DNA from: Deltaproteobacteria bacterium | Lineage (GTDB): Bacteria; Desulfobacterota; Deferrimicrobia; Deferrimicrobiales; Deferrimicrobiaceae | Reading direction: 5' to 3' | Length of the DNA stretch: 6,682 nucleotides | Assembly (NCBI GenBank): GCA_021802685.1 | Contig: JAJZRM010000163.1 | Coordinates: 1-6,682 of the forward strand | Shown: one piece after another, positions 1-5,662 of the stretch | Numbering within the stretch: the stretch's first letter is position 1 | Layout: each line of letters starts with the position of its first letter | Notes under the pieces: model-generated | Database searches by the model: none | The model's input: the letters and a program-made list of their open reading frames with translations, nothing else | Told to the model about the DNA's origin: nothing | Translations under genes and position numbers: made by a program

Positions 1-147
1 TGCGTCGACGCATGCCCCGGGGTGTTTCGGCTTGACGAGGACAACCGCGCCGAGGCATACGATCCGGAAGGCGCCGACGAGGCGGCGATCCAGGCCGCGA
101 TGGACCTTTGCCCGGTGAGCTGCATTCACTGGGAGGATAAAGGGTGA
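1..147 (+). CDS. Ferredoxin, [4Fe-4S] type (3' end only)
   Basis: The window opens inside this gene; 48 C-terminal residues and the TGA remain. The fragment begins with Cys1, followed by CP at residues 5-6 and the phrase PGVFRL. It ends in LCPVSCIHWED, with Cys37 and Cys41. In small one-cluster ferredoxins (Desulfovibrio FdII style) the order is CxxCxxCxxxCP, then a late CP. Cys1 here would be the third cluster ligand and Cys37 the fourth, while Cys5 and Cys41 are extra cysteines. The first two ligands lie outside the window. The role is a soluble, low-potential electron carrier in the cytoplasm; its partner cannot be told from this sequence. The stop overlaps the start of the next gene (GTGA), so the two are probably co-transcribed, although a ferredoxin has no obvious link to lipoproteins. 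The family call is firm; the cluster count is less so because the N-terminus is missing. Confidence 0.88.
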   Translation, partial: CVDACPGVFRLDEDNRAEAYDPEGADEAAIQAAMDLCPVSCIHWEDKG

Positions 148-797
148 CCCGGCCCATCGGCCGCTCGCGGCCCGCGCTCCCGGCGGCCGCCGTCGCCGTT
201 TCCCTCCTCCTGCTTGTCTCCGGGTGCGGGGGGAGGAAGGAGGTGCGCCCGACACCCGCGGCGCCGGTCCTGCCCGCGGGCCCGAGGGTGGCGGTGGCCC
301 CGATGGATAACAAGAGCAACGACCTCTCGGCGTCCGACATCATCCGCGACGCGTTCGTGGAAGGAGCGTCCCGCCGGGGATATTCCGTCGTACCGGTGGC
401 GGAAAGCGACCGGCGCCTTCGGGAAACCCTGGGGATCAGCTACGGCGGCCAACTTCCGTCCGCCACCCCCGCGGAGGTGTGCGGCGCGCTGGGGGTCGAG
501 GGGGTTTTCTACGGAGATGTGCAGGAGTTCAGCAAGACGACCACGGGGATCTACAACAGCGTGACCGTGTCGGCCGCCTTCCGGCTGTACGACAAGGACG
601 GGATCCTTCGGTGGCAGGGGAACGACCGGCAGGTCCGTCAGGATCTTCCCCGCGGCGGGCAGAACCTCGGCGCGGAGATCGTCGTCCACGCTCTCGGAAA
701 TCTCCTGCTGAACCCGTTGACACCGTACGGCAGGAGGGTCGGGGAGAACATCGCCAGGAAGCTCCCGGCCGGAGCGCTGAACGACGCACCGAGATAA
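144..797 (+). CDS. GNA1162/DUF799-like outer-membrane lipoprotein
   Basis: This is a 217-residue lipoprotein. A signal peptide with a hydrophobic core at residues 12-25 leads to the lipobox VSGC, with Cys28 as the lipidated residue, and a Pro/Ala-rich linker follows to about residue 46. The mature domain (47-205) starts with a TolB-like strand, PRVAVAPMDNKSND. It continues through a helix (DIIRDAFVEGASRRGY), a VVPV strand, the GVEGVFYGDV segment (117-126) and the LYDKDGILRWQG hairpin (148-159). This order matches the neisserial GNA1162 (DUF799) family as I know it. The GTG start at 144 is chosen because it overlaps the ferredoxin stop and has GGGAGG at 134-139's immediate upstream region (about 131-136). 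In known genomes such proteins sit beside a CsgG homologue and another small lipoprotein, as here. The molecular role is not established; an accessory part of a CsgG-type envelope complex is inferred. Confidence 0.75.
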   Translation: MTRPIGRSRPALPAAAVAVSLLLLVSGCGGRKEVRPTPAAPVLPAGPRVAVAPMDNKSNDLSASDIIRDAFVEGASRRGYSVVPVAESDRRLRETLGISYGGQLPSATPAEVCGALGVEGVFYGDVQEFSKTTTGIYNSVTVSAAFRLYDKDGILRWQGNDRQVRQDLPRGGQNLGAEIVVHALGNLLLNPLTPYGRRVGENIARKLPAGALNDAPR

Positions 798-801
798 ATC
801 A

Positions 802-812
802 AAGGAAGGGAG
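802..812 (+). promoter_or_regulatory. Strong Shine-Dalgarno deciding the csgG-like start
   Basis: The purine run AAGGAAGGGAG lies 8 nt before the ATG at 821. It supports that start over the much longer open frame that begins at 479 inside the upstream gene, and it agrees with the signal peptide starting MKKK. Confidence 0.75.
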
Positions 813-820
813 CGCAGTCG

Positions 821-1783
821 ATGAAAAAGAAATTGCTGGCGGCGGGGATCCTGTTGGGGAGCGCCGCGTTCGCGGGGTGCGCCACGGCGCCGCCCGTCAC
901 CGGGCCTTCCACCCGGGATTCGGCCCCCGCCGCGGAAATGCGGTACCAGAAACGCCAGGCCGAAGCCCCCATCATGTCGCAGGGGCCGAAATTGCGGGTC
1001 GCCGTCGTCAAGTTCCAGGACAAGAGCGCGTACGGGCGGGGACGGCTGGGCGCATCCGTGCAGGACATCCTCACCACGGAACTGGCCCGCACCGGGAAGT
1101 TCATCATGGTCACGCGGCAGGACCTGGATCTCGTCCTGGACGAGCAGGACATGGCCCGGAGCGGAATGATCAAGGCGGGCACGGGGGCGAAGTCCGGCGA
1201 AGTGCTTGGGGTCAACGCGATCGTGACCGGAGTGGTGTCGCAGTTCGGCGTGAAGCAGAAGTCGGCCACCTATCTCGTGGGGGCGAGCAAGACGCAGACG
1301 GCGGAGGCGACCGTCGATGTGCGGGTGGTCGACGCCACGACGGGGCGGATCATCTACGCCGAGAGCGGGAACGGGGTCCATGAAACCTCCTCCACCGAGG
1401 TCCTCGGGATGGGGGGGAGGACGGGGTACGACGAGACGATGGAGGCGAAGGCGTTCCGCGCGGCCGTCTCCAAGTTCATCGACAACCTGATCCAGAAAAT
1501 GGCCTCGATCGAGTGGACCGGCAAGATCGCCTCCGTGGAAGGGGGCGAGGTCACGGTGAACGCCGGGAAGAAGACCGGACTGGCGGTCGGGGACCGGCTC
1601 CGGGCGTACGGCGCGGGGCGCGAGGTGATCGACCCCGATACGAAGATCTCCCTCGGCCGCCGGCAGGGGCCCGAAAAAGGGGAGATCGAAATCGTCGATT
1701 TCTTCGGCGAGGACGCCTCGATCGGAAGGATCGTCCGCGGGAACGGGCTCGCCGTCAACGACATCGTCCGGTTCGGGAAGTGA
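821..1783 (+). CDS. CsgG/HfaB-family lipoprotein with C-terminal FlgT-C-like domain
   Basis: This 320-residue lipoprotein begins MKKKLLAAG and has the lipobox FAGC, with Cys20 lipidated. Residues 56-226 form a CsgG domain: the strand LRVAVVKFQDKSA (58-70), a helix ending TTELARTGKF (85-94), VTRQDLDLVLDEQ (97-109), LGVNAIVTGVV (129-139), and the region 150-205 with VDVRVVDATTGRIIYAES, which in CsgG carries the membrane hairpins. Residues 233-318 form an additional beta-rich domain (KIASVEGGEVTVNAG, GLAVGDRL, GEIEIVDFFGEDASIGRI) resembling the C-terminal domain of FlgT. This makes the protein about 40 residues longer than E. coli CsgG. CsgG forms the nonameric curli secretion channel in the outer membrane; HfaB does a related job for holdfast anchoring. 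No curli gene lies adjacent here, and the loop that forms the CsgG constriction is short, so a secretion role is uncertain. It is co-directional with both flanking lipoprotein genes, with gaps of 23 and 11 bp. Confidence 0.85.
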   Translation: MKKKLLAAGILLGSAAFAGCATAPPVTGPSTRDSAPAAEMRYQKRQAEAPIMSQGPKLRVAVVKFQDKSAYGRGRLGASVQDILTTELARTGKFIMVTRQDLDLVLDEQDMARSGMIKAGTGAKSGEVLGVNAIVTGVVSQFGVKQKSATYLVGASKTQTAEATVDVRVVDATTGRIIYAESGNGVHETSSTEVLGMGGRTGYDETMEAKAFRAAVSKFIDNLIQKMASIEWTGKIASVEGGEVTVNAGKKTGLAVGDRLRAYGAGREVIDPDTKISLGRRQGPEKGEIEIVDFFGEDASIGRIVRGNGLAVNDIVRFGK

Positions 1784-1789
1784 GGGAGG
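1784..1789 (+). promoter_or_regulatory. Shine-Dalgarno of the PEGA lipoprotein
   Basis: GGGAGG directly follows the stop of the CsgG-like gene and lies 5 nt before the ATG at 1795. It fixes this start within a longer open frame that begins at 1513, and it fits translational coupling to the upstream gene. Confidence 0.7.
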
Positions 1790-1794
1790 CCGAC

Positions 1795-2133
1795 ATGACG
1801 AAACGGATCGCTCGGATCGTCCCGTTGCTCGCGCTGTTGGCGGCGCTGTCGGCCGTCTTCCCCGGCCTTTCGGGATGCTACCCCAAGAGCCAGATCTACG
1901 GGGTGGGGAACGAGGGCGGGCTGGTCTTCAACGTGAACCCGCCGGAGGCGGAGGTGGTCCTCGACGGGGTGGCGCAGGGGCCTGCGTCGGACTTCACCCA
2001 GGAACGGTATCTGAAGGTGTCCCCGGGGACCCATCAGCTGGAGCTGCGGCTATCGGGGTACGAAACGTACGCCCGGGAGATCTACGTGGCGAATTCGCTG
2101 CTGCGGATCGAGGCCGGGCTGATCCGGAAGTGA
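1795..2133 (+). CDS. Small PEGA-domain lipoprotein
   Basis: This is a 112-residue protein. After a basic N-terminus (MTKRIARI) comes a Leu/Ala-rich core and the lipobox LSGC, with Cys28 as the predicted lipidation site. Residues 43-110 are one PEGA domain: the opening strand LVFNVNPPEAEVVLDG (43-58), the turn SPGTHQLEL (76-84) that gives the family its name, and the LSGYETY ending (86-92), followed by a last strand. PEGA domains are short beta-sandwich modules found on surface or envelope proteins and are thought to mediate binding at the envelope; no enzyme residues are expected. Its place as the last gene of the lipoprotein unit, 11 bp after the CsgG-like gene, suggests it is a partner of that complex. 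In the neisserial version of this cluster the third member is a DUF4810 protein, which this does not resemble. The partner assignment is inference; the domain call is solid. Confidence 0.85.
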   Translation: MTKRIARIVPLLALLAALSAVFPGLSGCYPKSQIYGVGNEGGLVFNVNPPEAEVVLDGVAQGPASDFTQERYLKVSPGTHQLELRLSGYETYAREIYVANSLLRIEAGLIRK

Positions 2134-2158
2134 CGGCGAAGGCGCGCGCGGGGCGCGG

Positions 2159-2187
2159 TTGACGATTTCGGCGCTTTGTATTACTAT
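2159..2187 (+). promoter_or_regulatory. Sigma-70-like promoter of the vapBC pair
   Basis: TTGACG (2159-2164, 5 of 6 to the -35 consensus) and TACTAT (2182-2187, 4 of 6 to the -10) are separated by exactly 17 bp. They lie in a markedly AT-rich stretch within very GC-rich DNA. Transcription would begin near 2194, about 35 nt before the antitoxin ATG. Confidence 0.65.
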
Positions 2188-2205
2188 TTTGTTGATGGTA
2201 ATACA
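2177..2205. promoter_or_regulatory. Inverted repeat, likely autoregulatory operator of vapBC
   Basis: TGTATTAC at 2177-2184 is repeated in perfect inverse orientation as GTAATACA at 2198-2205, with a 13-bp spacer. The arms are 21 bp centre to centre, about two helical turns. The left arm overlaps the -10 hexamer and the right arm covers the expected transcript start. AbrB-fold antitoxins, alone or with their toxin, usually bind such palindromes over their own promoter and repress it. Binding here is inferred from position and symmetry. Confidence 0.65.
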
Positions 2206-2229
2206 TTTAGCGTGAAAGGTTGGATTGCG

Positions 2230-2457
2230 ATGGCGACCGTGAAAACGCTTGCGAAGGGGCAGGTCGTGATCCCGGCCGGATTACGGAAGAAATTCCGCAT
2301 CGAACCGGGGACGGAGATGCAGATCATGGAGTACGGAGGGATCATCTACCTGATTCCCCCGGTGGAGGACCCGTTGCGCGCGGCCTGCGGCGCGCTTCCC
2401 GCCGTGCCTTCCCTCGGGGACGAACTCCTCAGGGATCGAAAGAAGGATGCCCGTTGA
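2230..2457 (+). CDS. vapB: AbrB/SpoVT-fold antitoxin (VapB-type)
   Basis: This is a 75-residue protein. Residues 3-45 are a SpoVT/AbrB swapped-hairpin DNA-binding domain with the signature VKTLAKGQVVIPAGLRKKF, then IEPGTEMQIMEYGGIIYLIP. The tail (46-75, DPLRAACGAL ... SLGDELLRDRKKDAR) is charged and is the usual toxin-binding segment, which neutralises the PIN toxin by sitting in its active site. The ATG at 2230 is preferred because the family normally begins with M-x-x-V/T just before the KGQVVIP motif, and AAAGG lies upstream at about 2215-2219. A GTG at 2212 in the same frame would add six residues and would sit closer to the predicted transcript start. The gene is followed with a 4-nt overlap by the toxin. 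It probably represses its own promoter through the inverted repeat just upstream. Confidence 0.9.
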   Translation: MATVKTLAKGQVVIPAGLRKKFRIEPGTEMQIMEYGGIIYLIPPVEDPLRAACGALPAVPSLGDELLRDRKKDAR

Positions 2458-2861
2458 CGGGGAAAGCTCCGCTCCTCTTCGACAGCTACGCCCTCCTGAA
2501 ATTGTTCCAGCGGGAAGCGGGGCACGAAAAGGTTGTCCGCCTTCTGGAGCAGGCGAAGCGGTTGGGGACGGCGAAATGCATCAACGCGATCAACCTCGGT
2601 GAAATCGTCTATTCGACGAAGCGTGCTTTCGGGGATCAGAAGAAGATAGAAGTGCTGGCCCATATAGAGAGGCTTGGGTTCCGCATCCTCCCGGTTCCGA
2701 ACGACCTGGTTTTCCGTGCGGCCGAGTACAAGGCGTCGTTCAGCATGTCGTACGCCGACTGCTTCGCTCTGGCGTCCGCCGTCGAAATCGGCGCGGTCCT
2801 CGTCACCGGCGATCCCGAATTCCACGCCGTGGAACACCTCATCAAGATCACGTGGGTGTAG
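2454..2861 (+). CDS. vapC: PIN-domain ribonuclease toxin (VapC-type)
   Basis: This is a 135-residue PIN-domain protein, the usual VapC length. The four acidic positions that bind Mg/Mn are visible: Asp10 in LLFDSYALLK, Glu50 in INLGEIVY, Asp102 in SYADCFALA, and Asp120 in VTGDPEF. VapC toxins cut RNA, often tRNA or rRNA, and stop growth when the labile antitoxin is lost; the target here cannot be read from sequence. No ATG or GTG is available in frame near the antitoxin end. The TTG at 2454 is chosen because it overlaps the antitoxin stop (TTGA), is preceded by AGAAGGA, and places Asp10 where VapC proteins usually have it. The weak start and overlap fit translational coupling that keeps toxin below antitoxin. 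All catalytic residues are intact, so the toxin should be active. It converges on rarA with a 15-bp gap. Confidence 0.9.
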   Translation: MTGKAPLLFDSYALLKLFQREAGHEKVVRLLEQAKRLGTAKCINAINLGEIVYSTKRAFGDQKKIEVLAHIERLGFRILPVPNDLVFRAAEYKASFSMSYADCFALASAVEIGAVLVTGDPEFHAVEHLIKITWV

Positions 2862-2867
2862 GCGCGC

Positions 2868-2889
2868 GGGCCGGCCCTATTTCCGGCCC
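2868..2889. other. GC-rich stem-loop at the vapC/rarA convergent junction
   Basis: GGGCCGG at 2868-2874 can pair with CCGGCCC at 2883-2889 across an 8-nt loop. A competing loop-less palindrome, GGGCCGGCCC, spans 2868-2877. It lies just past the vapC stop and covers the last codons of rarA. There is no T-tract on either strand, so it is not a classical intrinsic terminator, but it could weaken read-through between the convergent genes. Confidence 0.3.
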
Positions 2890-4166
2890 CACCACGTCTT
2901 GAGGCGGTCCGCGATCACCTTTTCATGCCCCGCCTCGGAAGGCCGGTAGTACGTCCGCCGCCCGAGCGCCTCGGGGAAGTAGTTCTCCGGGACGAACCCG
3001 TCGGCGAAGTCGTGGGGGTACTTGTACTCCTTGCCGTACCCCAGGTCCTTCATCAGCCGGGTGGGGGCGTTCCGCAGGTGCAGCGGCACCGGGAGGCTCC
3101 CCCCGGCTTCCGCGTCCCTCGATGCGCCCTGCCAGGCGACGTAGGTGCGGTTGCTCTTCGGCGCGGTGGCGAGGTAAACGGCCGCCTGCGCCAGCGCCAG
3201 CTCCCCCTCCGGGCTCCCCAGCGTGCGGTACGCTTCCGCCGCCGCCAGCGTGACCTGCAGCGCCCCCGGCGCGGCGTTCCCCACGTCTTCCGAGGCGAAC
3301 CGGATCATCCGCCGCGCGATGTAGAGCGGGTCCTCCCCGGCGGAGAGCATCCGCGCGAGCCAGTACAGTGCGGCGTCCGGGTCCGATCCCCGCAGGCTCT
3401 TGTGGAGCGCGGAGATCAGGTTGTAATGCTCCTCCCCGTCCTTGTCGTACAGGAGCCCTTTTTTCCGCAACGCTTCCTGCGCCGTCTCCATGTCGACCGC
3501 GGAAAGCCGTTTGTGCAGCGCGATGGCCACCGCGGCCTCGAGGGCGTTCAGCGCAACGCGGGCGTCGCCGTCCGCCACCGCGACGATGTGCCGCAGCGCA
3601 TCGGGGGAGAGGAACGTGTCCGGCTGCCCCATTCCCCGGTCCGGGTCGGACAGCGCCCGCCGCAGGATCGTTTCGAGGTGGGGAGGGAGCAGGGGAGTCA
3701 GCACGAGCACGCGGCAACGCGACAGCAGCGCGTTGCGGATCTCGAACGACGGGTTCTCCGTGGTGGTGCCGAACAGCGTGACGGTGCCGTCCTCCACGAA
3801 GGGGAGCAGGGCGTCCTGCTGCGCCTTGTTGAACCGGTGGATCTCGTCGATGAAGAGGATGGCGGGCCTCGCGCTTTCCGGCCCCTCCGGGGAACGCGTC
3901 GCCTTCAGCTCGGCGAGGGCTTCCCGGATCTCCTTTATCCCGGAGAGCACGGCGGAGTACGGCAGGAAAACGGCGTCCGTTTCCCTGGCGATGATGCGGG
4001 CGAGCGTCGTCTTCCCCGATCCCGGCGGACCCCAGAAGATGAGGGACGGGAGCGGGCGGGCGGAGAGCACGGAGGAGAGGAACTTCCCTTCCCCCAGCAG
4101 CTCCTCCTGGCCGACGAAGTCGGACAGGGAGGCGGGACGTATCCGGTCGGCGAGGGGGGCGCGCAT
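2877..4166 (-). CDS. rarA: Replication-associated recombination protein RarA (AAA+ ATPase)
   Basis: This 429-residue protein has the full RarA/MgsA/WRNIP1 length and layout. The N-terminus PLADRIRPASLSDFVGQEELLG is the family opening. The AAA+ core shows Walker A GPPGSGKTT (46-54), Walker B ILFIDEIHRF (103-112, with Asp107 and Glu108), sensor 1 GTTTENPS (133-140), the arginine finger region LLSRCRV (147-153), and sensor 2 GDARVALN (200-207). The C-terminal half contains the tetramer domain (YDKDGEEHYNLISALHKS, 240-257) and ends with the conserved YKYPHDF ... YFPE block (381-399). RarA is a cytoplasmic clamp-loader relative that acts at stalled or gapped replication forks and binds single-stranded DNA ends and SSB. 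The ATG lies after a purine-rich stretch on the minus strand. It is divergent from the SDR gene, with only 38 bp between the two start codons. Confidence 0.97.
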   Translation of the reverse strand: MRAPLADRIRPASLSDFVGQEELLGEGKFLSSVLSARPLPSLIFWGPPGSGKTTLARIIARETDAVFLPYSAVLSGIKEIREALAELKATRSPEGPESARPAILFIDEIHRFNKAQQDALLPFVEDGTVTLFGTTTENPSFEIRNALLSRCRVLVLTPLLPPHLETILRRALSDPDRGMGQPDTFLSPDALRHIVAVADGDARVALNALEAAVAIALHKRLSAVDMETAQEALRKKGLLYDKDGEEHYNLISALHKSLRGSDPDAALYWLARMLSAGEDPLYIARRMIRFASEDVGNAAPGALQVTLAAAEAYRTLGSPEGELALAQAAVYLATAPKSNRTYVAWQGASRDAEAGGSLPVPLHLRNAPTRLMKDLGYGKEYKYPHDFADGFVPENYFPEALGRRTYYRPSEAGHEKVIADRLKTWWGRK

Positions 4167-4194
4167 TACTTTCTCTTTCCCTTCCGGATATAGT
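4165..4194 (+). promoter_or_regulatory. Weak promoter candidate in the rarA/SDR divergent gap
   Basis: TATAGT (4189-4194) matches the -10 consensus at 5 of 6 positions. The best upstream partner, ATTACT at 4165-4170, matches the -35 at only 3 of 6 with an 18-bp spacer. Transcription would start at about 4201, only a few nucleotides before the ATG at 4205. No other convincing promoter was seen in the 38-bp gap. Confidence 0.35.
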
Positions 4195-4204
4195 ATGCCT
4201 CAGC

Positions 4205-5662
4205 ATGGAAGAGAACGGGAAACCGAAAGTCCTTCTGCCCGCCCCCCTGAGCTACCTCGGGCGCCGGCTGATGGTGAAGCTCCTCGAACGCGGCGATGTG
4301 CGACTCCGGGTCCTCGTAGCGGACCGCAGGACGCTGGGCGGGTTCGCGGACGCCATCCCGGAAATCGTGGAGGGGGACCCGCTGGACGAAGAGGTCCTGC
4401 GGCGGGCGGCCGAAGGAATCGACGTCGCCTTCTACCCCGTCCGCTTCATCGGCGCCGACACGGAGTTCCTCGAGAGGAGAAAGGTCTTTCCGGCGATGTT
4501 CCGGGACGCCTGCATTCGGGCCGGGGTGGGTAAGATCATTTTCATCACCGCGTACGGACGGGGGGCGGGAAGGGACGGGGACCCTGGGGGACAGGTCAAC
4601 ATCGGGGAGGCCCTCTGCGCGTTGCCGGAACGGATCCGGACCGTGTGGTTCCAGGCGGGGCTGATCCTCGGTTCCGGGAGCCTTCTCTTCGAGGCGCTCC
4701 GGAACCTGGCCCAGAAGATGCCCGTCCTTCCGACCCCTCGATGGATGGAGACGAAAGTCGCGGTGATCGGCGTCCGCGACGTCCTCGAGTACCTGATCCA
4801 GGCGGTCCGCCTCCCCCTTGCGGAATCCGTCGAGGTGGAGATCGGCCTCGGTTCCATGAGTTTCAGGGAAATGCTCTCCTCCACCGCCCGGGTCATGGGG
4901 CTGAAACGGATCTTCCTCCCCGTTCCGATCGACGCCCCGCGGTTGTCGCCCCGCCTGCTGATGATCCTCACCCCGTTTTCCGCCCGCCTGGCGTCGATCT
5001 TCATCCGGCTGCTGGAATCGGTGGGAAGGAACATGAGGGGGGTATCTCCGGAGCGGGCGAAGCGGCTCTTCCCCGGGATCGTCCCGGCGCCGTTCGATGT
5101 GGCCGTATCGCGGGCGATCGCGGCCATGGAGCACGAGCAGGTGATCAGCCGGTGGACGGACAGCCTCGGGCGGATCCCGCCGACAGGCACGGAGAAGGAA
5201 ATCTCGCGGTCCGTGTTTCGGGACATCCGGGAGGAGCGCTTCGCCGGGGTGGCGCCGGAAAAGATCTTCCGGGCGGTCAAGTCGATCGGGGGGAAATACG
5301 GCTGGTTCACCTTCGACCTGCTCTGGCGGGTCCGGGGAGCGATGGATAAGATCGTCGGAGGATACGGCGGCTCGGTGGGGCGAAGGACGGAGACGGACCT
5401 TCGGGTGGGGGACGTGCTCGACGTCTGGAAAGTGATCGACCTGCAGGAGAACCGGCGGCTCCTCCTCGAAGCGCAGATGAAGGTGGAGGGGAAGGCGTGG
5501 CTGGAGTTCCGGATCGAGGGGGACACGCTCGTCCAGACCGCCTACCATTACCCGAAGGGGCTTCTCGGCAGGATCTACTGGTACTCCATGTTGCCGTTCC
5601 ACGCCTTCATCTTCCGGGACATGGTCCGGGGAATCGTGCGGAAAGCCCGGGGGATGGACTGA
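4205..5662 (+). CDS. YbjT-like NmrA/SDR-family protein with C-terminal DUF2867
   Basis: This is a 485-residue protein. Residues 8-300 align well by eye with the atypical SDR (NmrA-like) domain of E. coli YbjT: RVLVADRRTL (35-44), EGDPLDEEVL (56-65), GIDVAFYPV (71-79), GVGKIIFITAYG (107-118), FQAGLILGSGSLLFE (149-163) and LPTPRWMETK (175-184). Residues 335-480 are a DUF2867 domain, SRSVFRDI then IGGKYGWFTFDLLWRVRGAMD (361-381), GDVLDVWKV (402-410) and a hydrophobic end, YWYSMLPFHAFIFRDMV (458-474), that may touch the membrane. The glycine-rich nucleotide motif is degenerate: where YbjT has GASGYIG this protein has APLSYLG, so only the last glycine (Gly19) remains. NAD(P) binding is therefore doubtful. 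Function is unknown for the family; a quinone or lipid-related reductase role has been suggested by analogy only. The ATG at 4205 has no Shine-Dalgarno. NAD kinase follows after 29 bp. Confidence 0.85.
   Translation: MEENGKPKVLLPAPLSYLGRRLMVKLLERGDVRLRVLVADRRTLGGFADAIPEIVEGDPLDEEVLRRAAEGIDVAFYPVRFIGADTEFLERRKVFPAMFRDACIRAGVGKIIFITAYGRGAGRDGDPGGQVNIGEALCALPERIRTVWFQAGLILGSGSLLFEALRNLAQKMPVLPTPRWMETKVAVIGVRDVLEYLIQAVRLPLAESVEVEIGLGSMSFREMLSSTARVMGLKRIFLPVPIDAPRLSPRLLMILTPFSARLASIFIRLLESVGRNMRGVSPERAKRLFPGIVPAPFDVAVSRAIAAMEHEQVISRWTDSLGRIPPTGTEKEISRSVFRDIREERFAGVAPEKIFRAVKSIGGKYGWFTFDLLWRVRGAMDKIVGGYGGSVGRRTETDLRVGDVLDVWKVIDLQENRRLLLEAQMKVEGKAWLEFRIEGDTLVQTAYHYPKGLLGRIYWYSMLPFHAFIFRDMVRGIVRKARGMD

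Noticed and set aside
479..820. N-terminal extension of the CsgG-like frame back to 479
   Set aside because: The extension overlaps the GNA1162-like gene and gives Arg-rich nonsense. The ATG at 821 has a strong SD and starts a proper lipoprotein signal peptide.
2134..2158. Terminator after the PEGA gene
   Set aside because: The 25 bp are GC-repetitive (GCGCGCG) but offer no clear stem-loop and no T-run before the vapBC -35.
2176..2229. Earlier ATG start for the antitoxin at 2176
   Set aside because: It would place the start within the promoter and operator, upstream of the predicted transcript start, and adds residues not typical of the AbrB family.
2868..2889. Intrinsic terminator between vapC and rarA
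   Set aside because: A GC-rich hairpin can form but no T-run follows on either strand, so it is reported only as a stem-loop.
2925..4193. Long open frame on the + strand (422 codons) opposite rarA
   Set aside because: Its translation is low-complexity, rich in Arg, Gly, Pro and Val without motifs, as expected from the complement of a high-GC gene; the minus strand reads a complete RarA.
4166..5602. Long open frame on the - strand (478 codons) opposite the SDR gene
   Set aside because: The product is a His/Arg/Pro/Asp-rich string with no family signature, and it would overlap the rarA start; it is an antisense shadow of a well-recognised gene.
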